From the NCBI GenBank assembly GCA_019636615.1, contig JAHBXF010000002.1, positions 1,242,001 through 1,306,000 of the forward strand: a stretch of DNA of 64,000 nt, written 5' to 3'. Below the pieces are notes generated by a model, which was not told the DNA's origin, did not search any database, and saw nothing but the letters and a program-made list of their open reading frames with translations. The position numbers and the translations under genes were made by a program. This document shows, in pieces, positions 16,318-25,533 of this stretch. Origin of the DNA: Phycisphaeraceae bacterium (GTDB lineage: Bacteria > Planctomycetota > Phycisphaerae > Phycisphaerales > UBA1924). The first letter of the stretch is position 1. The number at the start of each line of letters is the position of its first letter.

Positions 16318-18273
16318 TCAAACTTCGCCGCCGGCCTCTTCACCCATCACTTCTTCACCCTCGGGGCCGATGGATTTGAAGTTGAGCCTGGCGCGGATGG
16401 CACGCGGGGAGAACGCGGTTGACGCGGCATCGCCGCCGAGCGCATCGGTGAGTTCCCGCTGGTACAAAAAGCCCACGTCACTGTCGGTGAGGGTGCGCAT
16501 GTCCTCCACCGAGAGGGGCCGCCAGCCGGTGATTTTCAGGACCGCCACGCTCTGGAATCGTGGCAGCGGCACGGTGAGCACGCGCAGCGGCAGGTTTTCA
16601 TCCGCGGGAAGCGAGCGTTCGCCGATGGCATCGACCCGGTCGAAGACCGCGTCACGCAGCGTCTGGCTGTCGAGTTGTGCCGCGCCGTCGGTGACGCGCC
16701 TGGTCATGAGCACCCGGTTGCGCACGGCGGGGCGGTCGCCCTCGGTGCCCAGCGTGGCGGCGAGGGCCTCGAGGCCTTCACTCAGCGCGGTCAGTTGATA
16801 CTCGACCGATTCGAGTTTGAGCACCTCGAACGCCGCAAACCGGCGTGCGTCACGCACCACGTCGGCGCGAACCTCATCGAGCGACTCGGGGGCAGAGGCA
16901 GCGCGTGCATCGAGGAAGGTGACGTAGACATAGTCGCCGCCGACGTTCTCCAGTGGGTTCTCGAAAGGCACACCGACCTGGATGCCCAGCGCCGATGCGC
17001 CGCTCAGGTCGTGCAGGTCGTTGGCGAGCGTCTCGATATCGAGCCCGCGGCCGGCTACACGGGCCTGGAACCCGGTGAAGTCAACGTCGGCCGAGAGGGC
17101 GCGGATGGGTGTGAACATCGCCGCGCGGATCTGCACGGCGGGCAGAGGGAATGTGATCTTCTGCGTGCGCTGCACCTCTTCGGTGACGAAGGCCGCCGCG
17201 GCGTCCATGGTCGGGCGGACCGCTTGCCAGTCGGCCGGCAGCCTTTTGACAGGCCCCTCGGAGGGAAGCCGGCGCGTGGCAGAACGGACGAACGCCTTGA
17301 AGGCACGGTCTGCCTCTGCCATCGCGGTGGCGGTTCTGGCCTCCCGCAGTTTGGCCTCGACCGCGGCTCGCGCATCGACAAACTCGCCGGGGAACTCGGC
17401 GCGGTTCTGCTGCCAATGCTTGCGCACATCAACAGGATCAAGAACGATCGCCTGCTGCACGGCCTGCCGGGAGATGCGCATCCACTCCATTTTGACGCGG
17501 GGCGGGAGGAGATACCCGAAACCGAACTCGCCCTCACCCGCCTGGATGTCCTTGTGCTTCTCGAAGAGTGAAAGCAGGGTTTCTTCGGAGGGCTCGTCCA
17601 TGGCGGAGGCGATGCGGTCCGGGGTGATCACCACGGCGTCAACACTGACACGCGTGAGCACGTTGCCGGCTTCAGACGCGAGCATGACGTCTGACATGCG
17701 GCCGCCGCGCTGGTAGGCATCGATGAGCCGGCGGACGCCGCGCAGCCGGGCGAGCGCGCCGTCCGGGCCGGTTTCGCCCAGCGCCCGGTCGCCGGTGGCG
17801 CGGATCCGGAAGATGCGGTCAATGGTCATGTTGACACGCTCGTCCATGAAGCGCGGGTCGGAAAGCAGCCGCTGCCCGAACTCGCCGAACTCGGCCATCA
17901 CACGGAGTTGGGCCTCGATGCGTGCCAGTTCGGTGACAAAGTCGGCGCCGTCTGAGGGTTCACCCGTGAAGCCCGCCTCTTCGGCCTCTTTGGCCAGGAG
18001 GAACCAGTGGGTGCCGTTCTCGACGCCGAGCCCCATGGGCTGGCGTGCGTTCATCGCGAAGGGGGCCATGTCGGAGAGCAGCCTGAACTGCGCCTCGGCC
18101 TCGGCCATGTCACGGATGGTGACTTTGGTCTTCTGGTGAACCGTGGCGATGACCCGTTTGCCCGGGTCTGGCTGGAACTGCCCCGCCGTGCCGCCGATGA
18201 GCCAGGCGATCATCAGCAGCGAGCCGCCGACGACCAGGAACCACTTGTTGTATTTGCGGAGAATCTTGACCAT
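16318..18273 (-). CDS. PpiD/SurA-like membrane-anchored protein
   Basis: 651 aa. The start LRKYNKWFLVVGGSLLMIAWL is one transmembrane anchor (about residues 9-26), with a large extracytoplasmic part that is acidic and mostly helical. The N-terminal anchor followed by a chaperone-like helical region resembles PpiD/SurA periplasmic folding factors. I see no clear parvulin catalytic motif, so it may be a chaperone without isomerase activity. It is downstream of rpsD on the same strand but separated from it by a terminator. The C-terminus is acidic and glycine-rich. Confidence 0.65.
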   Translation of the reverse strand: MVKILRKYNKWFLVVGGSLLMIAWLIGGTAGQFQPDPGKRVIATVHQKTKVTIRDMAEAEAQFRLLSDMAPFAMNARQPMGLGVENGTHWFLLAKEAEEAGFTGEPSDGADFVTELARIEAQLRVMAEFGEFGQRLLSDPRFMDERVNMTIDRIFRIRATGDRALGETGPDGALARLRGVRRLIDAYQRGGRMSDVMLASEAGNVLTRVSVDAVVITPDRIASAMDEPSEETLLSLFEKHKDIQAGEGEFGFGYLLPPRVKMEWMRISRQAVQQAIVLDPVDVRKHWQQNRAEFPGEFVDARAAVEAKLREARTATAMAEADRAFKAFVRSATRRLPSEGPVKRLPADWQAVRPTMDAAAAFVTEEVQRTQKITFPLPAVQIRAAMFTPIRALSADVDFTGFQARVAGRGLDIETLANDLHDLSGASALGIQVGVPFENPLENVGGDYVYVTFLDARAASAPESLDEVRADVVRDARRFAAFEVLKLESVEYQLTALSEGLEALAATLGTEGDRPAVRNRVLMTRRVTDGAAQLDSQTLRDAVFDRVDAIGERSLPADENLPLRVLTVPLPRFQSVAVLKITGWRPLSVEDMRTLTDSDVGFLYQRELTDALGGDAASTAFSPRAIRARLNFKSIGPEGEEVMGEEAGGEV

Positions 18274-18384
18274 GGCAGATGTCGCTCTGGCGATAACCGG
18301 CGTAAAAGGGCGGGCTTTGCGCTCAACAGCAAGGGGGGCCCGCGGAAGTGACGGAGGAAGGTAGCGTGCCGGGCGGGATGAGGC

Positions 18385-18425
18385 TGAAAAGAACGCCGGC
18401 CGACCGTGGGATCACGGCCGGCCGG
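18385..18425 (-). terminator. terminator downstream of rpsD
   Basis: A 12-bp stem with one mismatch (CCGGCCG, CCGTG, loop GGAT, CACGG, CGGCCGG; 18396-18425) is followed on the minus strand by GTTCTTTTC. Confidence 0.75.
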
Positions 18426-18494
18426 GCGGGGTCTTTCGCGTGAGGGCGGTCTGGCGTCAGAAGGCCCCGGTGATGCCGTCGCCCCCGGCTGGGA

Positions 18495-19094
18495 TCAGCG
18501 GTAGAACTCGATGATGAGGTTGGTGTTGACGTCGAAGGGGATCTGGTCTGTTGTGGGCATGGCCACAACTTTGACGCTGAGTTCTGAAGGATTGAGTTCG
18601 ATCCAGCCCGGAACCTCAAGACCGGCCATCGAGTCCATGTGCTCGCGGGCGAGTTTCTGGGCCTTGGGCTTGAGGGTGATCGTGTCGCCCACAGAGAGCG
18701 CGTACGACGGGCGGTCAACCTTGCGGCCGTTCACCAGCACGTGGCCGTGGGCAACCAACTGGCGCGCGGCCCAGATCGTGCGGCCAAGGCCAGTGCGACG
18801 GACAACGTTGTCAAGGCGACGCTCGAGCAACTGCAGGAGCATGTCGCCCGTGTTGCCGGGCATGCTGCCGGCGATCTCGAGGTAGCGGCGGAACTGCCTC
18901 TCGAGCACGCTGTAGTGGTACTTGAGTTTCTGCTTCTCGTTCAGACGCACGCCGTAGTCACGCAGGCGGCGGCCCCGGTGCCCGTGCATACCGGGGAAGG
19001 TCAGAGCCCGCTTGGACGTGTGCTTGGGGATGTCGGCGATGGGAGCGCCAACGCGCCGAGACTGCTTGAGTTTGGGGCCAGTGTACCGAGCCAT
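18495..19094 (-). CDS. rpsD: 30S ribosomal protein S4
   Basis: 199 aa, the usual length. It starts MARYTGPKLKQSRRVG; then LRDYGVRLNEKQKLKYHY and RRLDNVVRRTG are S4 hallmarks, and the S4 RNA-binding domain is ARQLVAHGHVLVNGRKVDRPSY. It has no N-terminal zinc cysteines (the C-minus form). S4 nucleates 16S assembly and in many bacteria controls its own mRNA. It stands alone here, away from the alpha operon, with its own promoter and terminator. Confidence 0.98.
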   Translation of the reverse strand: MARYTGPKLKQSRRVGAPIADIPKHTSKRALTFPGMHGHRGRRLRDYGVRLNEKQKLKYHYSVLERQFRRYLEIAGSMPGNTGDMLLQLLERRLDNVVRRTGLGRTIWAARQLVAHGHVLVNGRKVDRPSYALSVGDTITLKPKAQKLAREHMDSMAGLEVPGWIELNPSELSVKVVAMPTTDQIPFDVNTNLIIEFYR

Positions 19095-19264
19095 TCAAAG
19101 TCCTTTCCCGTCTGATGCCCCTCGGGCGGAGTGCCCTTCGGGGGAGTGCGGCGGATGCATCGATCGAATCGACGCTCCGACGCGGCGTGGGTCGGGGAAC
19201 CGCGACGACGGCCCGACATGACCACACCCGGATTGTTCCCACGGCCACAGCGGCCAAGGCCTCA

Positions 19265-19293
19265 ATTGAAGGGGCCTCCCGCCGCACAGTCAA
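19265..19293 (-). promoter_or_regulatory. candidate promoter of rpsD
   Basis: On the minus strand, TTGACT (19293-19288), a 17-bp spacer and TTCAAT (19270-19265). It would give a leader of about 160 nt before rpsD, containing small GC stem-loops that could be an S4-binding site. Confidence 0.45.
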
Positions 19294-19391
19294 CCAGAGC
19301 GGCAAGGAATGTCAGGGCCCAGGCGGTTGACCTGCCCCCGACACGCCCGGGAGGTTCCGAGCCCATTGGCTGACCATGACTGGCTGCCCCA

Positions 19392-20072
19392 CTACGGCGT
19401 GGCTTGGACCGCACCCAGGTAGAGGTGACGGCCCAGCCCCAGGGTAAAGACCGTCATGCCATAGAGAGCGTGCTCAATCGAAGCCAGCAGTCCGCTTCGG
19501 TGACGCTCGTAGGTGAAAGAAAAGAGGATGCCCCCCGCGAACGTGAGGAGAATCGCCACGGGGCTCTGAAAAACCAGATGGGCGAAGGAAAAGGTGACAC
19601 CGGCGGCCATGATGCGTGCCGCGGGGGTGGAAAAGAGACCCCCGTACCTGTGAAAGAAGAAGACGCGGTACACGATGCCCTGGGGGACGACAGAGAGCAC
19701 CGGGTAAAACAGCATGACCGCCAGCCAGAGGGTCGGACGCTCCCGCGGGAAGGAAAAAAGGTCGTCCGGGGTGAAGACCAAGATGATCGCCGCGAGGCAC
19801 ATGGCTGAAACGGCCCAGATTGCCAGAACCCTGGCGATACCAGGGCGGACCTGCCCCGGATTCCAGATCTGAATCCTACGGAATGATGTGTCACGCAGGA
19901 GGAGAACGACGGCCCCGACCGCGGCGATCCACAGCAGCGGGAAGATGGGGATGTCGGCCGACCGGAAGGTGAGGAGAACAGGAATCGCGAAGAAGAGCGC
20001 GATGAGTTCGAACCAGCGGTAGCGACGCTCGGAAGGCGAGAAGGGCACAGGCAAGGGATGAAGCGTGGACAC
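19392..20072 (-). CDS. CPBP-like integral membrane protein lacking catalytic glutamates
   Basis: 226 aa if the GTG at 20072 is the start; the frame continues to 20351 but crosses the 16S terminator, so a longer start is unlikely. About six hydrophobic segments are present. FSFAHLVF matches CPBP motif 2 (FxxxH) and IEHALYGMTVF resembles the later histidine motif. Where CPBP intramembrane proteases have EExxxR, this protein has PQGIVYR followed by FFFHRYG, with both glutamates replaced. The PQ..YR.FFFHRY context belongs to a CPBP subgroup that normally keeps one Glu. It is therefore probably inactive as a protease. It follows the 16S unit on the same strand. Confidence 0.65.
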   Translation of the reverse strand: MSTLHPLPVPFSPSERRYRWFELIALFFAIPVLLTFRSADIPIFPLLWIAAVGAVVLLLRDTSFRRIQIWNPGQVRPGIARVLAIWAVSAMCLAAIILVFTPDDLFSFPRERPTLWLAVMLFYPVLSVVPQGIVYRVFFFHRYGGLFSTPAARIMAAGVTFSFAHLVFQSPVAILLTFAGGILFSFTYERHRSGLLASIEHALYGMTVFTLGLGRHLYLGAVQATP

Positions 20073-20202
20073 GCGGAAGACCGTGAAAGACCAACACGTG
20101 CAGGCGAGGCCGGGAAGGCGACATACGCGGCGATGGGAGTCGTTGTTCTGTCGATGAGCGCCAGAGGTGGGTGGCGCTGCGAGTGATCGCCGCGTTGGAA
20201 GA

Positions 20203-20250
20203 GCAAAAATGACAACGCCCGGCGTATATACGCCGGGCGCTGCGTTGTCA
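20203..20250 (-). terminator. terminator of the 16S rRNA transcript
   Basis: A perfect 11-bp dyad GCCCGGCGTAT/ATACGCCGGGC (20217-20238), extended by TGACAAC/GTTGTCA, is followed on the minus strand by ATTTTTGC. It sits about 120 bp after the 16S 3' end. Confidence 0.85.
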
Positions 20251-20372
20251 GAGAACAGTTGGGGCCGCTTGAACGGCGATTGCTCGCCGTGTATCCGCCG
20301 GAAGGCGGACGAGAGTGCGTTGACAGGCCACGGAGCGGATCGCTCCAGCACCGTGGTCTAAAGAAATCCTTT

Positions 20373-21857
<1,485 letters not shown>

Positions 21858-22326
21858 TTCCTTGACGCCCTTTCGGCCTTGCGGCCGATCGGGCAGATTT
21901 CAAAGTTGAGTGACCATGTTGCCCCGCAAACTCCCGGCCTTTCGGCCTGTTCGCGGGTCGGTCTTTCCGACGCCACCCATCACAGGTGACGCCGCCACCA
22001 GTTGGCCCTGGTGGATTGTGGCTTACTCATTTTCGCTCGCGCCGGGCTGTGAACTCCGACGCGAGTTGCACGAGAGTAAACCGCCCAGGCTGTGAACCCT
22101 GGGCCGACCTCCAGCACTATCCGAGGTTGTACGGCCTCGTGCTGGATTGTTTTGGATCCCGCGGCAACATCTCCCGGTCGAGGGAGTCACCGTGCGGTGA
22201 CGTTGCTGCGGCACACTCTCGTGCGGCTTCCCAACTGTTCACTTTTCAAAGATCAGCCGCGAGTTCCTGGCTTGCTTACCAATCACCCTCTCGGGTGACT
22301 CGTTTGCTTGCCTGCCGAAATTCGCA
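21858..22326 (-). other. 16S rRNA 5' leader (structured)
   Basis: About 470 nt between the inferred start site and the mature 16S. It has many GC stem-loops (for example CCCAGG/CCTGGG near 22085-22105) and a boxA-like element at 22236-22255. No tRNA or protein gene was recognised in it. Short open frames here are not believed. Confidence 0.7.
22236..22255 (-). promoter_or_regulatory. boxA-like rRNA antitermination element
   Basis: The minus strand reads TGATCTTTGAAAAGTGAACA, close to the TGCTCTTTGAAAACTGAACA segment found in Gram-positive rrn leaders. NusB/S10 are the known binding partners of boxA. Confidence 0.6.
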
Positions 22327-22333
22327 GGGCGAG

Positions 22334-22363
22334 ATAGTACGAGATCAGCCTGCCTTTGGTCAA
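22334..22363 (-). promoter_or_regulatory. 16S rRNA promoter
   Basis: On the minus strand, TTGACC (22363-22358), an 18-bp spacer and TACTAT (22339-22334), followed by GC-rich sequence. Confidence 0.6.
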
Positions 22364-22529
22364 GCCACCGGGGTGGCGATTCCGCATGTTTTGCGCAGAT
22401 CCCTGTCAATTCACAACTTACGCGCCTTCCTCGGACACCTCACAAACACCATTCCTGTTTCCGTTCCCGTGAATATCCAATCATATACCTATCAGATTGA
22501 CCCGTCATCCTCTCCCTCGCTCTTTTCCA

Positions 22530-23474
22530 TCACGGCGTTTCTGTCCCTCGCGGCCCTCTGAATGCCCGTGAGACCGCCACCGTCGCCGCAATCAGGGTTA
22601 CCGGGCGTGAATGCCCCTTGATTGCCTTCCTGAGCGCGCGGCACGCTTCACTCAGGGTCGCTCCGGTCGTTTTCACATCATCCACGAGGATCACCGTCTC
22701 TGTCTCAGCGGGCAGCCCTCGGCGCGAGTACATCGCCCCCGCAACGTTCGCCGACCGGCCCGGCCGCGAGAACCATGTCTGGGAAGGCCGGTGCCTGCGG
22801 GCCAGCAGTTCGCACACCCGCACCCCGGACGCTTTCGAGACGCCGCCGGCGATGGCTCGCGTGTGGTGAACACCCCGCATGAGAAATCGCCACCGCGTCA
22901 TGGGCGCCGGAATGATGATGGCCCGGGCAGGATCGAGCCCCGCGCCGGCCATGACTCCGGCAACCCGTTTCCCGAGTTCCAGGCCCAACGTGTGCCCCAG
23001 TGCCTTCCACCTCGAAAACTTGGTTTCAAGGATGGCCCTGCGCAGCAGTCCGTCATAGGCACCAAGGCGCACAAACCGTGCCCAGGGGATCGCCTGCTCG
23101 CGGCAGAGGGTGCATCCTGTATCGGCGGGGTCGGGCGACAGGAGGGGGTCGAGCGTTTCGTGCCCTTGCGATGTGGTGCCGCAGCGGGGACAGAAAGAGG
23201 CCGCGCTCTCGGGTTGCCAGCCCGCCTCCGTAGCACGCAGCGCGAAGTCTCCGCCCTCCATCGCCAGCCAATAGACCTCAACCTCTCGCAGACAACGCCG
23301 CCATCGCTGGGCCCAGGTCAGGGGTTGTGGAATCGCCAGTGGCTCGCCGAGGGGCCCCCACCTGGGCGCGCCGGTCGCGGGCTGCATCGCCATCGCCGGC
23401 GGGGGTTCGGCGGCGTCCGTCTCGCCGGCAGGCCGCGCCGGGGGCCACCGAAAGCCGCTTTGGTTCTGTTGCAT
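22530..23474 (-). CDS. comF: ComF-family phosphoribosyltransferase-like protein
   Basis: 314 aa from ATG 23474, with GAGG 7 nt upstream; TTG and GTG codons precede it in frame. An N-terminal zinc finger is formed by CPRC and CTLC (about residues 95-125). The phosphoribosyltransferase fold ends with the PRPP-binding motif VILVDDVKTTGAT at about residues 260-272, with PAPMTRWRFLMRGVHHTRAIA before it. ComF/GntX proteins support DNA uptake in competent bacteria, with unknown enzyme activity. The N-terminal 50 residues are Pro/Ala-rich. No other competence genes adjoin. Confidence 0.9.
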   Translation of the reverse strand: MQQNQSGFRWPPARPAGETDAAEPPPAMAMQPATGAPRWGPLGEPLAIPQPLTWAQRWRRCLREVEVYWLAMEGGDFALRATEAGWQPESAASFCPRCGTTSQGHETLDPLLSPDPADTGCTLCREQAIPWARFVRLGAYDGLLRRAILETKFSRWKALGHTLGLELGKRVAGVMAGAGLDPARAIIIPAPMTRWRFLMRGVHHTRAIAGGVSKASGVRVCELLARRHRPSQTWFSRPGRSANVAGAMYSRRGLPAETETVILVDDVKTTGATLSEACRALRKAIKGHSRPVTLIAATVAVSRAFRGPRGTETP

Positions 23475-23603
23475 CACCAAGCCTCAAATGCCGGAGATTA
23501 CACGAAACCCGCCACGCTGGTATCCTGTATCATTGAATGTAGGCGTTCTGTGCGCGGCCGCTCGTGCCGCGCGGGGTCCGCATGCTCGCAAGGGGTGAAT
23601 GTG

Positions 23604-24557
23604 ATGCTGAAGAACTGCGTGATGTGCGGCGTGGATTGCGCCACGAAGCCGAGGGTGAAAGACCCGCACGGCCGGTATTACTGCCAACCGTGCTTCGATT
23701 CGGCGAATGCGAAGAATATCAAAGCCCGCCCCGCGACGGATCAGGGTGATGAGCCGTTCCGCCTCGATGACCCGGCGTTCGAAGAGAAAGCGCCGCCCGC
23801 GGCGCAGGCGCACGAAGACATCATTCCACTGGCGCCCGCAGAAGTGCGTTCGGGCACTCCCGCGCCGTGCCAGAAGTGCGGGAGTTCCTGGGTGCCCGGG
23901 GCCAAGGCCTGCGTGGTGTGCGGCAGCAGCCCGGGCGAAAAGAAGAAACCTGCCGGGGGCCCAAAGCCCGGCGCCGCGAAGCCCAGGCCGGGCAATCCCG
24001 TTCCGTGCGCCAAATGCGGGTATGACCTGCGCGGGCTGCGGAGTTTTCAATGCCCCGAATGCGGGCACAAGAACCCGGCCTCGTTCAAGCCCAGCACTCT
24101 CAGCGATACATCACGCGAGGTTGCCCGTCAGGCCTACACGAAACCTCTGATCTGGATGGCCATCGGCCTGGTTGTCACAGCCTTCGTGGACCTTGCCAGC
24201 GGCGAGTATGTCTCGCTTGCGGTCTCCGCGGTCATGTTCCCGATCACCGTGATCCTCGCCTACGCCACCCTCTGGGTTCTGTGCGCTCTGTGGCTCGGCA
24301 TGACCAGTTCGGCCCTGCTCATGCTCGTGCAGGTCGCCTCGATCCATGGCATCATCATGGGAGTAGCCTCGGTCATGGATCTCACCTTCACGCCGGGCAT
24401 CTTCAAGTTGGTGCTTTACGGGGTGATCTATGTCTATCTTCTGACAGAATGGATGGACATGGACTCCATGGACGCCCGCATGGCGGCGGCGGGCGTGTAC
24501 ATCACGCAGTGTGTCTGTGTCGTGCTGTTGCTGATGCTCGCCAAAGAAGTGCTTTGA
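23604..24557 (+). CDS. zinc-ribbon membrane protein of unknown function
   Basis: 317 aa. Three cysteine pairs come first: CVMCGVDC with CQPC (about residues 5-30), then CQKCGSSW with CVVCG (about 88-106), then CAKCGYDL with CPECG (about 132-150), so two or three zinc ribbons. Pro/Ala-rich linkers separate them. The C-terminal half (from about residue 180) has about four transmembrane helices. The start is ATG 23604, with AAGGGGTGA upstream. Similar zinc-ribbon membrane proteins occur in planctomycetes without known role. It is divergent from comF. Confidence 0.75.
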   Translation: MLKNCVMCGVDCATKPRVKDPHGRYYCQPCFDSANAKNIKARPATDQGDEPFRLDDPAFEEKAPPAAQAHEDIIPLAPAEVRSGTPAPCQKCGSSWVPGAKACVVCGSSPGEKKKPAGGPKPGAAKPRPGNPVPCAKCGYDLRGLRSFQCPECGHKNPASFKPSTLSDTSREVARQAYTKPLIWMAIGLVVTAFVDLASGEYVSLAVSAVMFPITVILAYATLWVLCALWLGMTSSALLMLVQVASIHGIIMGVASVMDLTFTPGIFKLVLYGVIYVYLLTEWMDMDSMDARMAAAGVYITQCVCVVLLLMLAKEVL

Positions 24558-24573
24558 TTCGCAGCGGCCTTGC

Positions 24574-25533
24574 TCACTCTTGATCCTGCGCCTCCCGGGG
24601 CTGTTCGTGCGGGCCAGCGGCACCGCCGGGGGATTCATCACCGAGCCGGCTCAGAGCAGCGCGCAGGTCGGTCGCGAAGTGGATCATCGAGGTGCTGGGG
24701 ATCAGCGCCTCGGGGTGGTCGATGAGTTCTACCCGTCCTCGCTCCACGGCGCGCAGCCCGGCAAACCCGGCCGCGTTGAGCAACATCGCGGGCTCTAACC
24801 GGTAACGCATGGCCCCTTCGGGCCTTGGTAGAACCAGCACGATGGAGTCTGGATCGAGCCGGAGGAGGTCTTCGGCATCGAGATTGATGTACGGCGCGCC
24901 TTGCGCGATCGCGGGCGTTGCGCCGAGCGCCAAGAGCGTTTCGTGGTGGCACGAGCCGGGCCCCAAAGCCGACAACGGCTTGGTGGATGCGAGCAGCAGA
25001 ACCGTGCCCGCGATGTGGGGGGGGGCTTCATCCGGCCGGAGGCTCGCGGCGAGTTGATCAACCAGGGCCGCCGCGCGGGGTGAGAGTTCCTGCGTGTCGC
25101 CGGGGTGCATGAGGCGGTCGATGGTCATGACCGCCCGGGTGATGTCCGCAAGGGACAGAATCTCGATGTTGGCTACCACCCAGTTGCGATGCTTGGCTTG
25201 CGCGAGCAGATCGCCCGGCAGGTCTCGGCTGCCCCACTGCGTGAAAACGTGGGTCGGGCGACAGGCGATAAGCCGCTCCATGTCGATGCCGCTCTGATCG
25301 CCGCAGGGGGGGATCTGCCGCGGCAGGAACTGGTCGAAGGCGTGCCGGCCAACGACTCGCTCGGCCAGGCCCATGTCGCGCAGGATGATGCCGATGGCGG
25401 GGCTGAGCGCGACGATGCGTGCAGAACCATCCTGCGGGGGTTCTTCCGGCGTGCGCGTGCAGGCGACAAGGCCCGCGAACACGCACAGCACCATCATGCA
25501 GAACAAGGCGAGTGTTCGTTTCAAGGTGTTCAT
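24574..25533 (-). CDS. periplasmic substrate-binding lipoprotein (BtuF/FhuD-like)
   Basis: 319 aa. It has a signal peptide with lipobox LVAC (cleavage at Cys25). RIVALSPAIGIILRDMGLAERVVGRH and MERLIACRPTHVFTQWG are the family's first-lobe signature, and the second lobe includes LLALGATPAI and LLRLDPDSIVLVLPRPEG. Family III binding proteins carry cobalamin, haem or siderophores to an ABC importer; no permease or ATPase is adjacent. Its ATG overlaps the stop of the glycogen-debranching gene by 4 bp (ATGA), so the two are co-translated. The C-terminal tail is acidic/Gln-rich and probably disordered. Confidence 0.85.
   Translation of the reverse strand: MNTLKRTLALFCMMVLCVFAGLVACTRTPEEPPQDGSARIVALSPAIGIILRDMGLAERVVGRHAFDQFLPRQIPPCGDQSGIDMERLIACRPTHVFTQWGSRDLPGDLLAQAKHRNWVVANIEILSLADITRAVMTIDRLMHPGDTQELSPRAAALVDQLAASLRPDEAPPHIAGTVLLLASTKPLSALGPGSCHHETLLALGATPAIAQGAPYINLDAEDLLRLDPDSIVLVLPRPEGAMRYRLEPAMLLNAAGFAGLRAVERGRVELIDHPEALIPSTSMIHFATDLRAALSRLGDESPGGAAGPHEQPREAQDQE

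Noticed and set aside
22085..22110. tRNA T-arm-like hairpin in the 16S leader
   Set aside because: Only one arm is present; no acceptor stem or anticodon arm.
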